Origin: JACRDG01 sp963760985
GTDB taxonomy: Bacteria; Desulfobacterota; Desulfomonilia; Desulfomonilales; Desulfomonilaceae
Reading direction: 5' to 3'
Length of the DNA: 64,000 nt
Assembly: GCA_963760985.1 (NCBI GenBank)
Contig: CAVXFM010000013.1
Location: 62,001-126,000 of the forward strand
Shown here: positions 10,335 to 18,718 of the stretch, in pieces
Position numbering within the stretch: position 1 is the stretch's first letter
Layout: each line of letters begins with the position of its first letter
Notes under the pieces: model-generated
What the model was told of the DNA's origin: nothing
The model's input: the letters and a program-made list of their open reading frames with translations, nothing else
Database searches by the model: none
Position numbers and translations under genes: made by a program

Positions 10335-11546
10335 TCAGGAAACCTTATGCCTGAGCCTCCATTCCCCGTTTTCGCGTTTCCAGAGATGCGGCGATCTGAA
10401 TTTGTCGCATAGTGCCAAGAAATGTTCCGGTTTTATCTCCAGATAATCCATGATCTCCTGAAAATACAGATCAGGAAACTCTCCATCAAAACGATGCACC
10501 AGAGCGACACCTTCTTCTCTGGTAAGATGCTTGTTACGGATCTCCTGCGACGCATCGTAGGAAGCGCGACCAAGGCCGAATTTTATGAACGTGGTGTAAT
10601 AGTGCAGATCGTCGATCTTATCATCGATACTGTTGTATTTGCTATAGGTGCCTTGCGTGCGAAACGGCCTTGCCTGAAACCCCGTATGCTCGACGGCGTA
10701 GTAATACGCTTCCTGAGGAACCCACTTGAGGTAATACCCCAGATGATGGAATTGGAAATCCGCCTTCATCAGGTCTTCTTGTTTCATGGGCAAGAACGCC
10801 ATCAGGTCGGCAAGAGGAACTTGATACTTTTCCATGATTTCCGTGAGAGGAACTCCGCCCAGGTAGATTTGCGAAAGGTCCTTGATGGAATAGAACACAT
10901 TCTCCAACAACGAATTCTTGCTTTCCGCTATGGGATTACCGTACTCCGCTCCCATCTCACCATAGAACACGAGCTTGATGCCGAAACGAGCAGCAATCTT
11001 GGGTGCCATGTGCTTCTGGCCCAGGATAAACGTTTGGAAAGGATGCAGCAGGTTCTCTATTGCCAGGCGCGTGAGCAGCTTCATGACCCTGCCGTTCTGG
11101 TTGAAGCTGATATTGTCAAAACCACCCACCCGAATCCAATTCTGGAAGTTGCGCCATCCGTAATCTGTATACAAAATAGGCGGCCAGGTGCACGTGAGCG
11201 GGTGCATCCCATATTTGTATTTGAGGAGATGCGCTGCATACGCGCTGTCTTTTCCTCCGCTCCCAGGAACGAGGCAATCGTAGCTGCCATCGTGGCTTCG
11301 ATGCTTGTCGAGTAGTTGCCGCAATTGTTTCTCGCGGTCTTCCCAGTCGATGTCACGATCCTTTTGATCGCAATATCTGCACGCGTCGCAGACCCCATCC
11401 TCGTCAATGTGCAGGTGGGGTGCCTTTCTCTCGGGTTTGTGCAGAAATTCCGGATAGGATGCGGGACGTTGGTTTGACATCACACAACGTGTGCAAAAGA
11501 CCACCTCTTTCGGCAGTCCGTAATACGCTTCCACATTCTCACTCAT
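10335..11546 (-). CDS. N-acetyl sugar amidotransferase (WbpG/PseA family)
   Basis: A 403-residue ATP-PPase-fold protein. The pyrophosphatase loop PGSGGKDSAYAAHLLK binds ATP. N-terminal cysteines FCTRCVMSNQ and CDACRYC form a probable zinc site. Members of the family (Pseudomonas WbpG, Campylobacter PseA) use ammonia delivered by dedicated HisH/HisF-like partners to turn an acetamido group of a sugar into an acetamidino group. Those partners are encoded immediately upstream (hisH-like 11567, hisF-like 12331), which strongly supports this role over tRNA thiolation. The operon therefore predicts an amidinated nonulosonate or precursor sugar. Which nitrogen is modified cannot be read from the sequence. 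Confidence 0.9.
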   Translation of the reverse strand: MSENVEAYYGLPKEVVFCTRCVMSNQRPASYPEFLHKPERKAPHLHIDEDGVCDACRYCDQKDRDIDWEDREKQLRQLLDKHRSHDGSYDCLVPGSGGKDSAYAAHLLKYKYGMHPLTCTWPPILYTDYGWRNFQNWIRVGGFDNISFNQNGRVMKLLTRLAIENLLHPFQTFILGQKHMAPKIAARFGIKLVFYGEMGAEYGNPIAESKNSLLENVFYSIKDLSQIYLGGVPLTEIMEKYQVPLADLMAFLPMKQEDLMKADFQFHHLGYYLKWVPQEAYYYAVEHTGFQARPFRTQGTYSKYNSIDDKIDDLHYYTTFIKFGLGRASYDASQEIRNKHLTREEGVALVHRFDGEFPDLYFQEIMDYLEIKPEHFLALCDKFRSPHLWKRENGEWRLRHKVS

Positions 11547-11566
11547 GAAGGGTCATCCTTCCTTAT

Positions 11567-12334
11567 TCATCGGTTGCTACCGGGAATGCCCGATGCCAAG
11601 CGTGCGACGCTCCGATAGATCTGTAAGCCTACCTGGCCGCTCCGTTCCGGATGGAACTGGGTCGCAAAGACATTCCCTCGTATCAGACTCGCGCAGAATT
11701 CCACTTGTCCGTACCGTGCCATAGCCAGCACAACCTGAGGATCTTCCGGTTCCGCAAAGAAGGAGTGGACAAAGTACACGTATGCTCCTTCTGCCAGTTC
11801 CTCTAGCGGCGTGCCTTTCCAGCTGTTTCGCGCTCCACGCGGGGATGGGGCCGACGATGCTGCAGACCGCGCCTCATACACCTTGTTCCAGCCCACGTGA
11901 GGCACCTTTAACGTGGTGTGATCCTCCACTGGGTTGTCGAATCTCTTCACCGGCCCGTCTATGATCGCGAGGCCGGCATGGGTGCCGAACTCGAAGCTCT
12001 CTGTCATGAGCAGCTGTAAGCCCAGGCACACACCCATGAGGACCTTGCCCGACGACGCGACGTCTCGGAGCAAACCCACGAGGTCGAGCCTTCTCAACGC
12101 GTTCATTGCATCGCCGAACGCGCCCACGCCGGGCAATATGACCACGTCTGCAGCGAGGATTTCTTGCTTTGCATTCGTGACGGTCGCACGCATGCCCACG
12201 TGCTCGCACGCATGCTTCACGCTGTACAAGTTTCCCAGGCCGTAATCCACTATGGCCGTTCGGATGTCTCGCTGTGATTCCACAGGTGGTCCCTTGTCAT
12301 CGTTACTTTGTGGTTCTTCCACACGTGATCTCAT
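11567..12334 (-). CDS. hisH: HisH-like glutamine amidotransferase subunit for sugar amidation
   Basis: Class I glutaminase of 255 residues with the nucleophile in GVCLGLQLLM and the catalytic His-Glu in TQFHPERSG; the oxyanion-type VDYGLGNL and PGVGAFGDAM blocks are also present. It would release ammonia from glutamine and pass it to the HisF-like partner. Its start overlaps the stop of the hisF-like gene by four bases (ATGA), implying coupled translation. It is about 50 residues longer than typical HisH, with a linker around SAPSPRGARNS. No other histidine-pathway gene is near, so a role in sugar amidation is preferred over histidine biosynthesis. Confidence 0.88.
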   Translation of the reverse strand: MRSRVEEPQSNDDKGPPVESQRDIRTAIVDYGLGNLYSVKHACEHVGMRATVTNAKQEILAADVVILPGVGAFGDAMNALRRLDLVGLLRDVASSGKVLMGVCLGLQLLMTESFEFGTHAGLAIIDGPVKRFDNPVEDHTTLKVPHVGWNKVYEARSAASSAPSPRGARNSWKGTPLEELAEGAYVYFVHSFFAEPEDPQVVLAMARYGQVEFCASLIRGNVFATQFHPERSGQVGLQIYRSVARLASGIPGSNR

Positions 12335-13209
12335 TGCGCTGCACAGACACGGTCGCTTTCACAAATGCGGCATTTTATGCCCCGCTCCATGAGGTGGCTT
12401 TTGATTTCCGCGAGAGAGGCCGGTTCAATTCTGGATATACTTGCTCCTCGGCGTAGGAACTCGGTATTCCCTTCTTCCTGAAAGTCCTTGACGCTATATC
12501 GGCATTCTCTGACAAAGTGATAATGAACCAGTGAGGCAATCGCTACTGCGTCGGCCTTGCCTTGGACAATGACGTCGCACACGTGGGCAGAGGAACCTGC
12601 TCCCCCACTCGCGATAACGGGAATCGGCACGGATTCAGCTATCTTCCGGGTTAACTCCAGATCAAATCCCTTACCCGTGCCCTCGCGATCGATCGAGGTG
12701 ACCACCAATTCTCCTGCACCCAGTTCCGTGGCTTGCAGGGCCCATTTGAAAGCATCCACACCCGTTTTCTCGCGGCCGAAATCCACGTACGCCTCATAGG
12801 AACCATCAGGCTTCTTGATCGCTTCGATGGATACCATGATGGTGGAAGAGCCGAAAGCCAAGGACGCTTCACGAATGAGTTGCGGCGTCTTGATGGCTGC
12901 CGTGTTTAGAGACACCTTGTCAGCACCGGCTCTCAGTACCCGTGCGAATGTCGTCGAGGGTACGCAACCCGCCTCCCACGGTAAGAGGGATGAAGATTTC
13001 TCTTGCGGTCTTTTCCACGATGCCCAGCAGGCTGTTTCTGCCGTACAACTCGCGACAGCGTCCATATAGATCAATTCGTCCGCGCCTGTTTCGTAATAGT
13101 AACGTGCAAAATCCTCAGGTTTGCCGAGCACGCGGAGGCCTTCCAGATGGATTCCCTTTACGAGGTTGGGTCCCTTGATATCGAGTCTGGGAATGATTCG
13201 CACAGTCAA
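12331..13209 (-). CDS. hisF: HisF-like cyclase/synthase subunit for sugar amidation, with two compensating indels
   Basis: A TIM-barrel HisF homologue of 292 residues beginning VRIIPRLDIKGPNLVKG, with the ammonia-channel and phosphate-binding loops VVTSIDREGTG and IASGGAG. Together with the HisH-like subunit it should deliver ammonia to the amidotransferase. Between about residues 54 and 90 the annotated frame makes no sense (SCTAETACWAS...), while the next frame reads LYGRNSLLGIVEKTARE and IPLTVGGGLRTLDDIRT, exactly what HisF should have. A missing T near 13048 and an extra G near 12945 explain this. True protein is therefore normal. The gene overlaps its neighbours by four bases on both sides. 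Confidence 0.9.
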   Translation of the reverse strand: MTVRIIPRLDIKGPNLVKGIHLEGLRVLGKPEDFARYYYETGADELIYMDAVASCTAETACWASWKRPQEKSSSLLPWEAGCVPSTTFARVLRAGADKVSLNTAAIKTPQLIREASLAFGSSTIMVSIEAIKKPDGSYEAYVDFGREKTGVDAFKWALQATELGAGELVVTSIDREGTGKGFDLELTRKIAESVPIPVIASGGAGSSAHVCDVIVQGKADAVAIASLVHYHFVRECRYSVKDFQEEGNTEFLRRGASISRIEPASLAEIKSHLMERGIKCRICESDRVCAAQ

Positions 13210-13898
13210 TCCGTTATTTCTCCCGGATCCACATGGAAACTTTTCCTCCTCAAAGTGCGAGCCGGCACGCCTGCCACCGTGGAATCCGCAGGCACGTCCG
13301 CAATAACCACCGCGCCCGCAGCAACGATAGCCCGTTTTCCTACGGTGACCCCGTCCTTCAAAGTCGCGCCGCAGCCGATGTGCGCGAGCTCACCGATGCG
13401 CACCGAACCAGCAACCGTCGCACCCGTCGCGATGTGAACGTGATCGCCTATGATGCAGTCGTGCTCGACCACCGCGGAGGTATTCACTATGACGTTTACG
13501 CCCAGTCTGGCTCCTGGATTCACTACGCTCTGGGGAAACAATTGTGTTCCCCCGCCGATCGTACACCAACGAGAACATATCGCCGATGGATGCTTCACGA
13601 CGAGAGGTTCCAGGCCAGAGGAAATTCCCAACTCAAAAAGTCGGCGGCGAGGTCCGTTGTCTCCGGTGGCACCCACGGCAACGACAAATCGCGTGGCCCC
13701 ACGTGCGATCAGTTCCGGTAGGAATGAGTCGTCCCCTTGTACAGGGACCCCCATCACTTCGCGAGGTGAGAGGTGCCCCGCACGATCCAGGATCACGAAG
13801 GAATACCCAGCAGGCATCTGAATCAGGCAGTCCAGAAGAACCCGCGCATGCCCGCCTCCACCAAAGATGACGCACAAGTCACCATTCTTATCGATCAT
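13206..13898 (-). CDS. neuD: NeuD/LegH-type sugar O/N-acyltransferase
   Basis: A 230-residue enzyme with an N-terminal Rossmann-like domain (CVIFGGGGHARVLLDCL) and a C-terminal left-handed beta-helix made of hexapeptide repeats (INTSAVVEHDC, IGDHVHIATGATVAG, IGCGATLKDGVTVG). Family members acetylate the amino group of UDP-4-amino-sugars (PglD, LegH) or sialic acids (NeuD) using acetyl-CoA. In this operon an N-acetylation before epimerisation is likely. ATG at 13898 is preferred because it begins just before the nucleotide-binding loop; the open frame extends to 13991 without family-like residues. Its stop overlaps the hisF start. Confidence 0.87.
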   Translation of the reverse strand: MIDKNGDLCVIFGGGGHARVLLDCLIQMPAGYSFVILDRAGHLSPREVMGVPVQGDDSFLPELIARGATRFVVAVGATGDNGPRRRLFELGISSGLEPLVVKHPSAICSRWCTIGGGTQLFPQSVVNPGARLGVNVIVNTSAVVEHDCIIGDHVHIATGATVAGSVRIGELAHIGCGATLKDGVTVGKRAIVAAGAVVIADVPADSTVAGVPARTLRRKSFHVDPGEITD

Positions 13899-14274
13899 GT
13901 CTCTGCTCGTGTAATCGTCCCCAATGGTTCTTCCTAGGCGGCTCTTGCGTAACTCGACACATGGTGACACTTGTGTGACGCAGGCAGGCACACGACCATT
14001 TCGGTTCCACCGAGAGGCTCCTATAAGTCTGATACCGATTCGCTTTCAAATTTATCGCTTCGTTACATCTTCAAGCTGGGGATCTCATTCGCTACGGACG
14101 ACGCCGGGCCGTCTGATCACTTCGCTCATGAGACCCCCAGCCCTATAATCTCCCTTGCTTGAACGCGAATCCGTCTGACATATCAATCTGTTTCTCTTGA
14201 GGTCTCACAGACACATCGGAACTTCGACCTCTTCGTGCCAGGTTGTCGGGAACACATTGCGTGACGCATGAGTC
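13899..14274. other. Gap inside the nonulosonate operon, no gene seen
   Basis: About 376 bases between the neuC-like and neuD-like genes, unusually long for this tightly packed operon. Short ORFs are open in several frames but none resembles a protein family. I see no clear promoter or terminator. A small regulatory or lost gene could lie here. Confidence 0.4.
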
Positions 14275-15481
14275 CTAAGCGTTGTCTTCTGCCGGTCGAT
14301 GGCTCTCCTCTTCAAGCATGCGGGAAGCATTCATTTCGAAGAAATGTTTCACCAACAGATTCGCGTCCAAGGAAACCTCCTTGATGCGGCTTACAATCTT
14401 CGCGGACGCAGTGCCGTCACCGTAAGGGTTGACCAAATGCGCCAGTCTTTCTCTAAAGCCTTGATCCGCAGCGAGGCTCAATCCTCGGGCGATGTCCGCT
14501 CTCTGGTACCCCACGTCAATGACATTTTCCGCCCTTAACCTGCCTTCCTGCCGGGAACCGATGTTCACCACCGGCAGCTTGAAGGAGGCTGCCTCAACGA
14601 TCCCGCTGGACGAGTTTCCCACCATCGCTGAGGCCAAGGCCATCATGCTAAAATACGCTTGCGTGCCAAGATTGTCCACCAACCTTGCTGACGTGTGTTC
14701 GCGCACGAACTCCTCAATCATTCGGATAATCGCACGACCACCCGTGTCAGCATTCGGCATGGTAAATATTGCCGGCATGTTCGCGTCGTGAAGAGCGTGG
14801 AGCAGTTCGGAAACCTGCCATTCCGCCCGATCGTATTCCAGGGTCACCGGATGAAAGGTCACCAACAAAGGCGGCTTTGCCAGGGATAGATCGGTACCTG
14901 GTTTCCAATTCTTCGCGGCAAAGCAGATCGACCGTCTGGAGATTGTCAAGACCGGGCGCGCCGGAGACCGTGACGCGCCACGGTTCCTCTCCCAATTGAA
15001 TCACGCGTTTTGCATACGCTTCGGTCGAAACGAAGTGTAAATGACTCAGTTTGGTCATGGAATGGCGCAACGCATCGTCAATCGCCCCTGCGGTCAGCTC
15101 CCCGCCGTGGATGTGCGCCACCGGTATGCGGAAAGGAAGCGCAGCCACCGCCGCCGCATACATTTCAAAACGATCGCCCAAAACCACCAGGATGTCGGGT
15201 CGGGCACGGGAAAACGATTGTGCGTACCCGATGATTCCCAGACCTACTGACTTGGAGATGCCTTCCGGGGTATCCGAAGCCAGCAGCATCTCGATTCGGT
15301 CATGGATGGGGAGTCCGTCTTGCTCGATGAACTTGACGGTCAGTCCGAACTCGGGCGCCAGATGCATGCCCGATACGATCAGATGCAAGGTCAAGTCAGG
15401 ATCGGCATGGATTCTCCGCAAGAGCGGCCCGTACACGCCATAGTCCGCACGGCTGCCCGTTACGACAGCAATGGTCCTCAC
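14275..15481 (-). CDS. neuC: Hydrolysing UDP-HexNAc 2-epimerase (NeuC/LegG), frameshifted
   Basis: The first half reads from ATG 15481 (TGSRADYGVYGPLLRRI) to a false stop at 14747; the second half continues in another frame to 14275. The junction is at about 14895-14906, where ELETR must join GTDLSLAKPPLLVTFHP. The rebuilt protein is about 401 residues, the right size. Signature residues are LGDRFEMYAAA, HIHGGELTAGAIDDALRHSMTKLSHLHF and, in the second half, GNSSSGIVEA. The enzyme removes UDP and inverts C2 to give a ManNAc-type sugar for the synthase. Its start overlaps the neuB stop by four bases. Confidence 0.9.
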
Positions 15482-16527
15482 TCGAGTGCCTCCCAGCTCA
15501 GTAGGGTGCCGGCAAGAATATCCTTGCCCGCGCGACGCCCTACCAGGATAGGCTTGAACGAAGGTGCGAGTCCCGTTCCCGGTCGTTTCACCGCGATCAT
15601 CTCTTCGGTCAATCGGGTCCCCGCGGGGATGTCTTTAGTTGCCACAAGACTCCTACGTGCCACTGACGCAATGCCAGCCTCGCTGGCAGCCGGTTGCTTC
15701 CTACCGCTTCCCAAGGCTCTCTCCACAATTCTGATGCCTTGGACCATCGCGGCCAATTCATTCGGTTCCAATGAGGCCTTATGGTCCGGACCCGGCATGG
15801 TTCGGTCCAGGGTGAAGTGCTTTTCGATCACGCACGCTCCCAGAGCCACCGCTGCCAGGGCTACTTCGATCCCGAGTGTATGATCCGAATAGCCTACCGG
15901 CACGCCAAACGCCTCGGACATGAGCGCCATGGCCCTGAGATTCGTGTCCGACGGGTCGGCCGGATAGTTTGATACACAGTGTAGAAGCACGATGTTCCCG
16001 TTTCCCGTCTGCTCTATGGCCCGCACCGCGGCTTCCACCTCTCCGAGATAAGCCATGCCCGTAGACACGAGAAGCGGTTTGCCCTTTCGCGCGATATGCC
16101 GGACAAAATCCAGATGGGTAATTTCACCGGACGGCACTTTGAAAACAGGCACGTCCATCTCCTGGAGCAGGTCAGCGCTGCCTTCGTCAAACGGGGTGGA
16201 CATGAAGAGAATGCCCTGGCGTTGGCAGTGCGACTTCAGGTCGCGATGAATCTTAGCCGACAACTCGAGGCGCTTCACCATGTCGAGCTGCGATTCATCC
16301 TCGGAGGTCGTGTGCTTTTGGTATTGGGCCTTGGCCGTGTAAGGGGAGATCACTTTCTCGGCAATAAACGTTTGAAACTTCACCGCATCCGCTCCGGCCT
16401 TGGCGGCTGCTTCAATCAATTGAAACGCGGTTTCCCTGTTCCCATTATGATTGACCCCTGCCTCAGCAATGATGAAGCACGGATTGCCCGGCCCGATTCT
16501 GTGCGTCCCTATATCAACACATTTCAT
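15478..16527 (-). CDS. neuB: N-acetylneuraminate/legionaminate synthase
   Basis: A 349-residue enzyme that condenses phosphoenolpyruvate with a ManNAc-type or 2,4-diacetamido sugar to form a nine-carbon nonulosonate. The TIM-barrel domain carries FIIAEAGVNHNGN, AVKFQTF, STPFDEGSADLL and GYSDHTLGIEVALAAVALGA. The C-terminal antifreeze-like (SAF) domain holds RRSLVATKDIPAGTRLTEEMIAVKRPGTG. Sialic versus legionaminic substrate cannot be fixed by eye; the aminotransferase and acetyltransferase in the operon favour a legionaminic-type acid (LegI). Confidence 0.93.
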   Translation of the reverse strand: MKCVDIGTHRIGPGNPCFIIAEAGVNHNGNRETAFQLIEAAAKAGADAVKFQTFIAEKVISPYTAKAQYQKHTTSEDESQLDMVKRLELSAKIHRDLKSHCQRQGILFMSTPFDEGSADLLQEMDVPVFKVPSGEITHLDFVRHIARKGKPLLVSTGMAYLGEVEAAVRAIEQTGNGNIVLLHCVSNYPADPSDTNLRAMALMSEAFGVPVGYSDHTLGIEVALAAVALGACVIEKHFTLDRTMPGPDHKASLEPNELAAMVQGIRIVERALGSGRKQPAASEAGIASVARRSLVATKDIPAGTRLTEEMIAVKRPGTGLAPSFKPILVGRRAGKDILAGTLLSWEALE

Positions 16528-16587
16528 GATTGCGCCCCAGCCTTCTCGTGTTCCCGTGGGGACTGTCTTCCGCTGAACGATTACGGG

Positions 16588-17286
16588 TCACCTTTCTCGA
16601 TCTTTCAGGATGAGATCCGCCAAATAAAGATCCCACGGCGTGTCCACGTCCAACGAACGTTCGCGCGGCATGACCAGCGCATGAGTTCGAGGGGGAAAAA
16701 GCGTCTCCTGTCCCAGCAGGACCGTGCGGTGCACGAGATAGATCGCACCGTTGAGCGCATACACCTCTGGCAAATCCTGGCGGCGGTTGAAAGGCTTTTC
16801 CAGCCTGATGAAGTCTTCCAGGCACCCGTCTGCGTCGATCCGTTTCATCCAAAAGGGGTGATCCTCGACCGGAGCCACACTCACCACGGCATCAGCGTTC
16901 TTTTCTTCGGCTAACGCAACAGCTCGTCGGATGTCTAGGGACGTGCGCAGAGGAGACGTGGGTTGCAGAAGCATGACCCACTCAGGAGCGAAGTTTTCGT
17001 GCAAATCCAGCCACCGCACCGCGTGAAGGACTGGATCAGTGCCCGACGCGTCGTCCGTGGCCAGTTCAGCAGGCCGCATGAACGGAATCTCCGCGCCGTG
17101 TTGTCTGGCTGCGTCGGCGATCTCGGGAGAATCGGTGGAAACGATGATCCGCTGGCACACGCGGCTCTCGCTTGCAGCAGCGATAGTCCAGGCAATTAGG
17201 GGTTTACCCGCAACCTGTCGGATGTTCTTGCCGGTAATTCCTTTGGAACCACCGCGAGCGGAGATGAGAGCAAGACAGTTTTTCAT
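16588..17286 (-). CDS. neuA: CMP-nonulosonate cytidylyltransferase
   Basis: A 232-residue nucleotidyltransferase that activates the nonulosonate with CTP. It begins KNCLALISARGGSKGITGKN, the CMP-sialate synthetase signature, and continues with GKPLIAWTI, STDSPEIADAA and LLQPTSPLRTSLDI. The open frame extends upstream to a TTG at 17325, but the added 13 residues are not family-like, so ATG 17286 is used; neither has a strong ribosome site. It is the first gene of the operon, about 215 bases after the predicted promoter. Confidence 0.92.
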   Translation of the reverse strand: MKNCLALISARGGSKGITGKNIRQVAGKPLIAWTIAAASESRVCQRIIVSTDSPEIADAARQHGAEIPFMRPAELATDDASGTDPVLHAVRWLDLHENFAPEWVMLLQPTSPLRTSLDIRRAVALAEEKNADAVVSVAPVEDHPFWMKRIDADGCLEDFIRLEKPFNRRQDLPEVYALNGAIYLVHRTVLLGQETLFPPRTHALVMPRERSLDVDTPWDLYLADLILKDRER

Positions 17287-17500
17287 GACGGCAGAAGGAG
17301 AACCATGCGGGTGTGTTGTGGACAAGTCTCCCCACGGAGACAGGTGCCTTTCGCGGGCTTCGCCCCCGCAGATACGAGCTATCTACCTGGTTTTATACCG
17401 TATTTATCAATGCGTTCCACGCGACAGCACTTGTCGCGACAGAGGATTGCTCTGAGTATGACTTTCCCTTCAACAGCGCGCTAATGGCGCAGATTTAAGG
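17287..17500 (-). promoter_or_regulatory. Structured leader of the nonulosonate operon
   Basis: The predicted untranslated leader contains two perfect short hairpins: CGCGACA/TGTCGCG around 17420-17438 and GTCTCC/GGAGAC at about 17327-17342. They could modulate expression. No known riboswitch is recognised. Confidence 0.3.
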
Positions 17501-17509
17501 ACTGAAACC

Positions 17510-17538
17510 ATTATAGGCAGGCTACAGCAGACCGTCAA
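17510..17538 (-). promoter_or_regulatory. Sigma-70 promoter of the nonulosonate operon
   Basis: On the minus strand, -35 TTGACG (17533-17538) and -10 TATAAT (17510-17515) are separated by exactly 17 bases. The start point would be near 17503. This is the only near-consensus promoter seen ahead of the operon that runs left from neuA. Confidence 0.75.
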
Positions 17539-17770
17539 GGGGAATTCTGAGGTTCGCTTTCCGATACCTCCACATTACTATGTTTTTAGATTTCTGTTGT
17601 CATGGATTCATGTTCCAAAGCAGTTAAGAAACGTAAAACTGGGACTACTCCTCGGTTCTTCGCGCAGCAGTCCAACATCATTGCGAGAAGCAACACAATT
17701 GGAGGTGTACAATCAGCGAGCGACGCATCACAAAACGGGGGATTGGGAGCAGGAGGAGAACTGTGGCTTC

Positions 17771-17836
17771 CTGTAGAGGCAAACCCCCATGCTTCCTCGG
17801 GGAGGACTACACGAGAATTGGGGTTTGCCACTACAG
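17771..17836. repeat. Near-perfect 17-base inverted repeat
   Basis: The arms CTGTAGAGGCAAACCCC (17771-17787) and GGGGTTTGCCACTACAG (17820-17836) match at 16 of 17 positions around a 32-base centre. It is not followed by a T-run, so it is not an obvious terminator; a dispersed repeat or miniature element is possible. Confidence 0.6.
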
Positions 17837-18351
17837 TTGGAAGGCACGCCCATGGCAGGGGGTTACGCCGCACCGGTTGGTTCCGATGAGTGTGTTGAGT
17901 ATTCCATGTGACGCACCTGATGCCCCAAGCGTTTTGCAATATCCCTGCCATTTGAGAAGGAATTCGTTACTTGACTGAAAAGCGCAAGAATGTCGCCGAG
18001 GCAAACCCCTGTAAAAAGCTGCTAATCCACCGAGGCGAACCGAGGCCGTTGCCATGAAATCCCGTCAGGGATTCTCAGGATGTCACTCCATGCGTCACGA
18101 CCTGTGAGGCGGCCGCGAGTCCTTTGATCAAGACTGGGACTTCTGTGTGCTGCGGTACCACCGGAACAGATGAAGGCCGGAGCAGCGAAAGGCATTCTTT
18201 CCGAACTGTAAAAAAAGCTGACACCTGTGTTCTCTTGAGGGAGCGACACGTGATATGCCTGGACTCAGGTCTCTTGCGTGGCACGACACGCAACGCGCTG
18301 CACCCAGGGGATGGTTTGAGGATCACGTGCTGAGAACGGCCCCCGGGTTCG

Positions 18352-18367
18352 TGGCACGGCAATTGCT
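18352..18367 (+). promoter_or_regulatory. Sigma-54 (RpoN) promoter
   Basis: TGGCACG-GCAA-TTGCT matches the -24/-12 consensus at every defined position with correct spacing. It points at the histidine kinase gene, whose ATG is about 340 bases downstream of the expected start site. No activator gene with an AAA+ domain is nearby. Confidence 0.75.
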
Positions 18368-18718
18368 TCTCCTGGGCTTGGGACGGGCCTGCGAGGAAGC
18401 GGTTACGTAACGCATGCGGTCAATTCCCACGGTTTTCGGCAGGGACTGGAAGGAAAAGGTCCGTATTGAGGGGCCCCCACGTCCCTCGGAATTACGGGTC
18501 TATGCCGCCCTGAATCGGACAGGATTCTTGGCAACGGGTCTCACCGCATGCTGTCCCACAGCAAGAACGTGTGCGACGGCACTCCGCCACGGTCTTTTTC
18601 CATGATATGCAGCACGGGAGACGGACCTGCTGCTTTCTATAGTGTCCTTGTGATTGGTTTCCCAATGCACGATAACCTACGCGGGCAGTCTCGATGCACG
18701 CTTGCCGGGAGGAACGGG

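Larger units (their letters stand above)
17540..18718. other. Long intergenic region between divergent transcription units
   Basis: About 1.2 kb with no credible coding frame on either strand. It holds the operon promoter at its left edge, a palindrome at 17771-17836 and a sigma-54 promoter at 18352-18367. The motif AGGCAAACCCC of the palindrome recurs near 18000-18010. Confidence 0.5.

Noticed and set aside
11567..13209. Histidine biosynthesis genes hisH and hisF
   Set aside because: No other his gene is present, and the adjacent WbpG/PseA-type amidotransferase and nonulosonate genes explain them better as sugar-amidation subunits.
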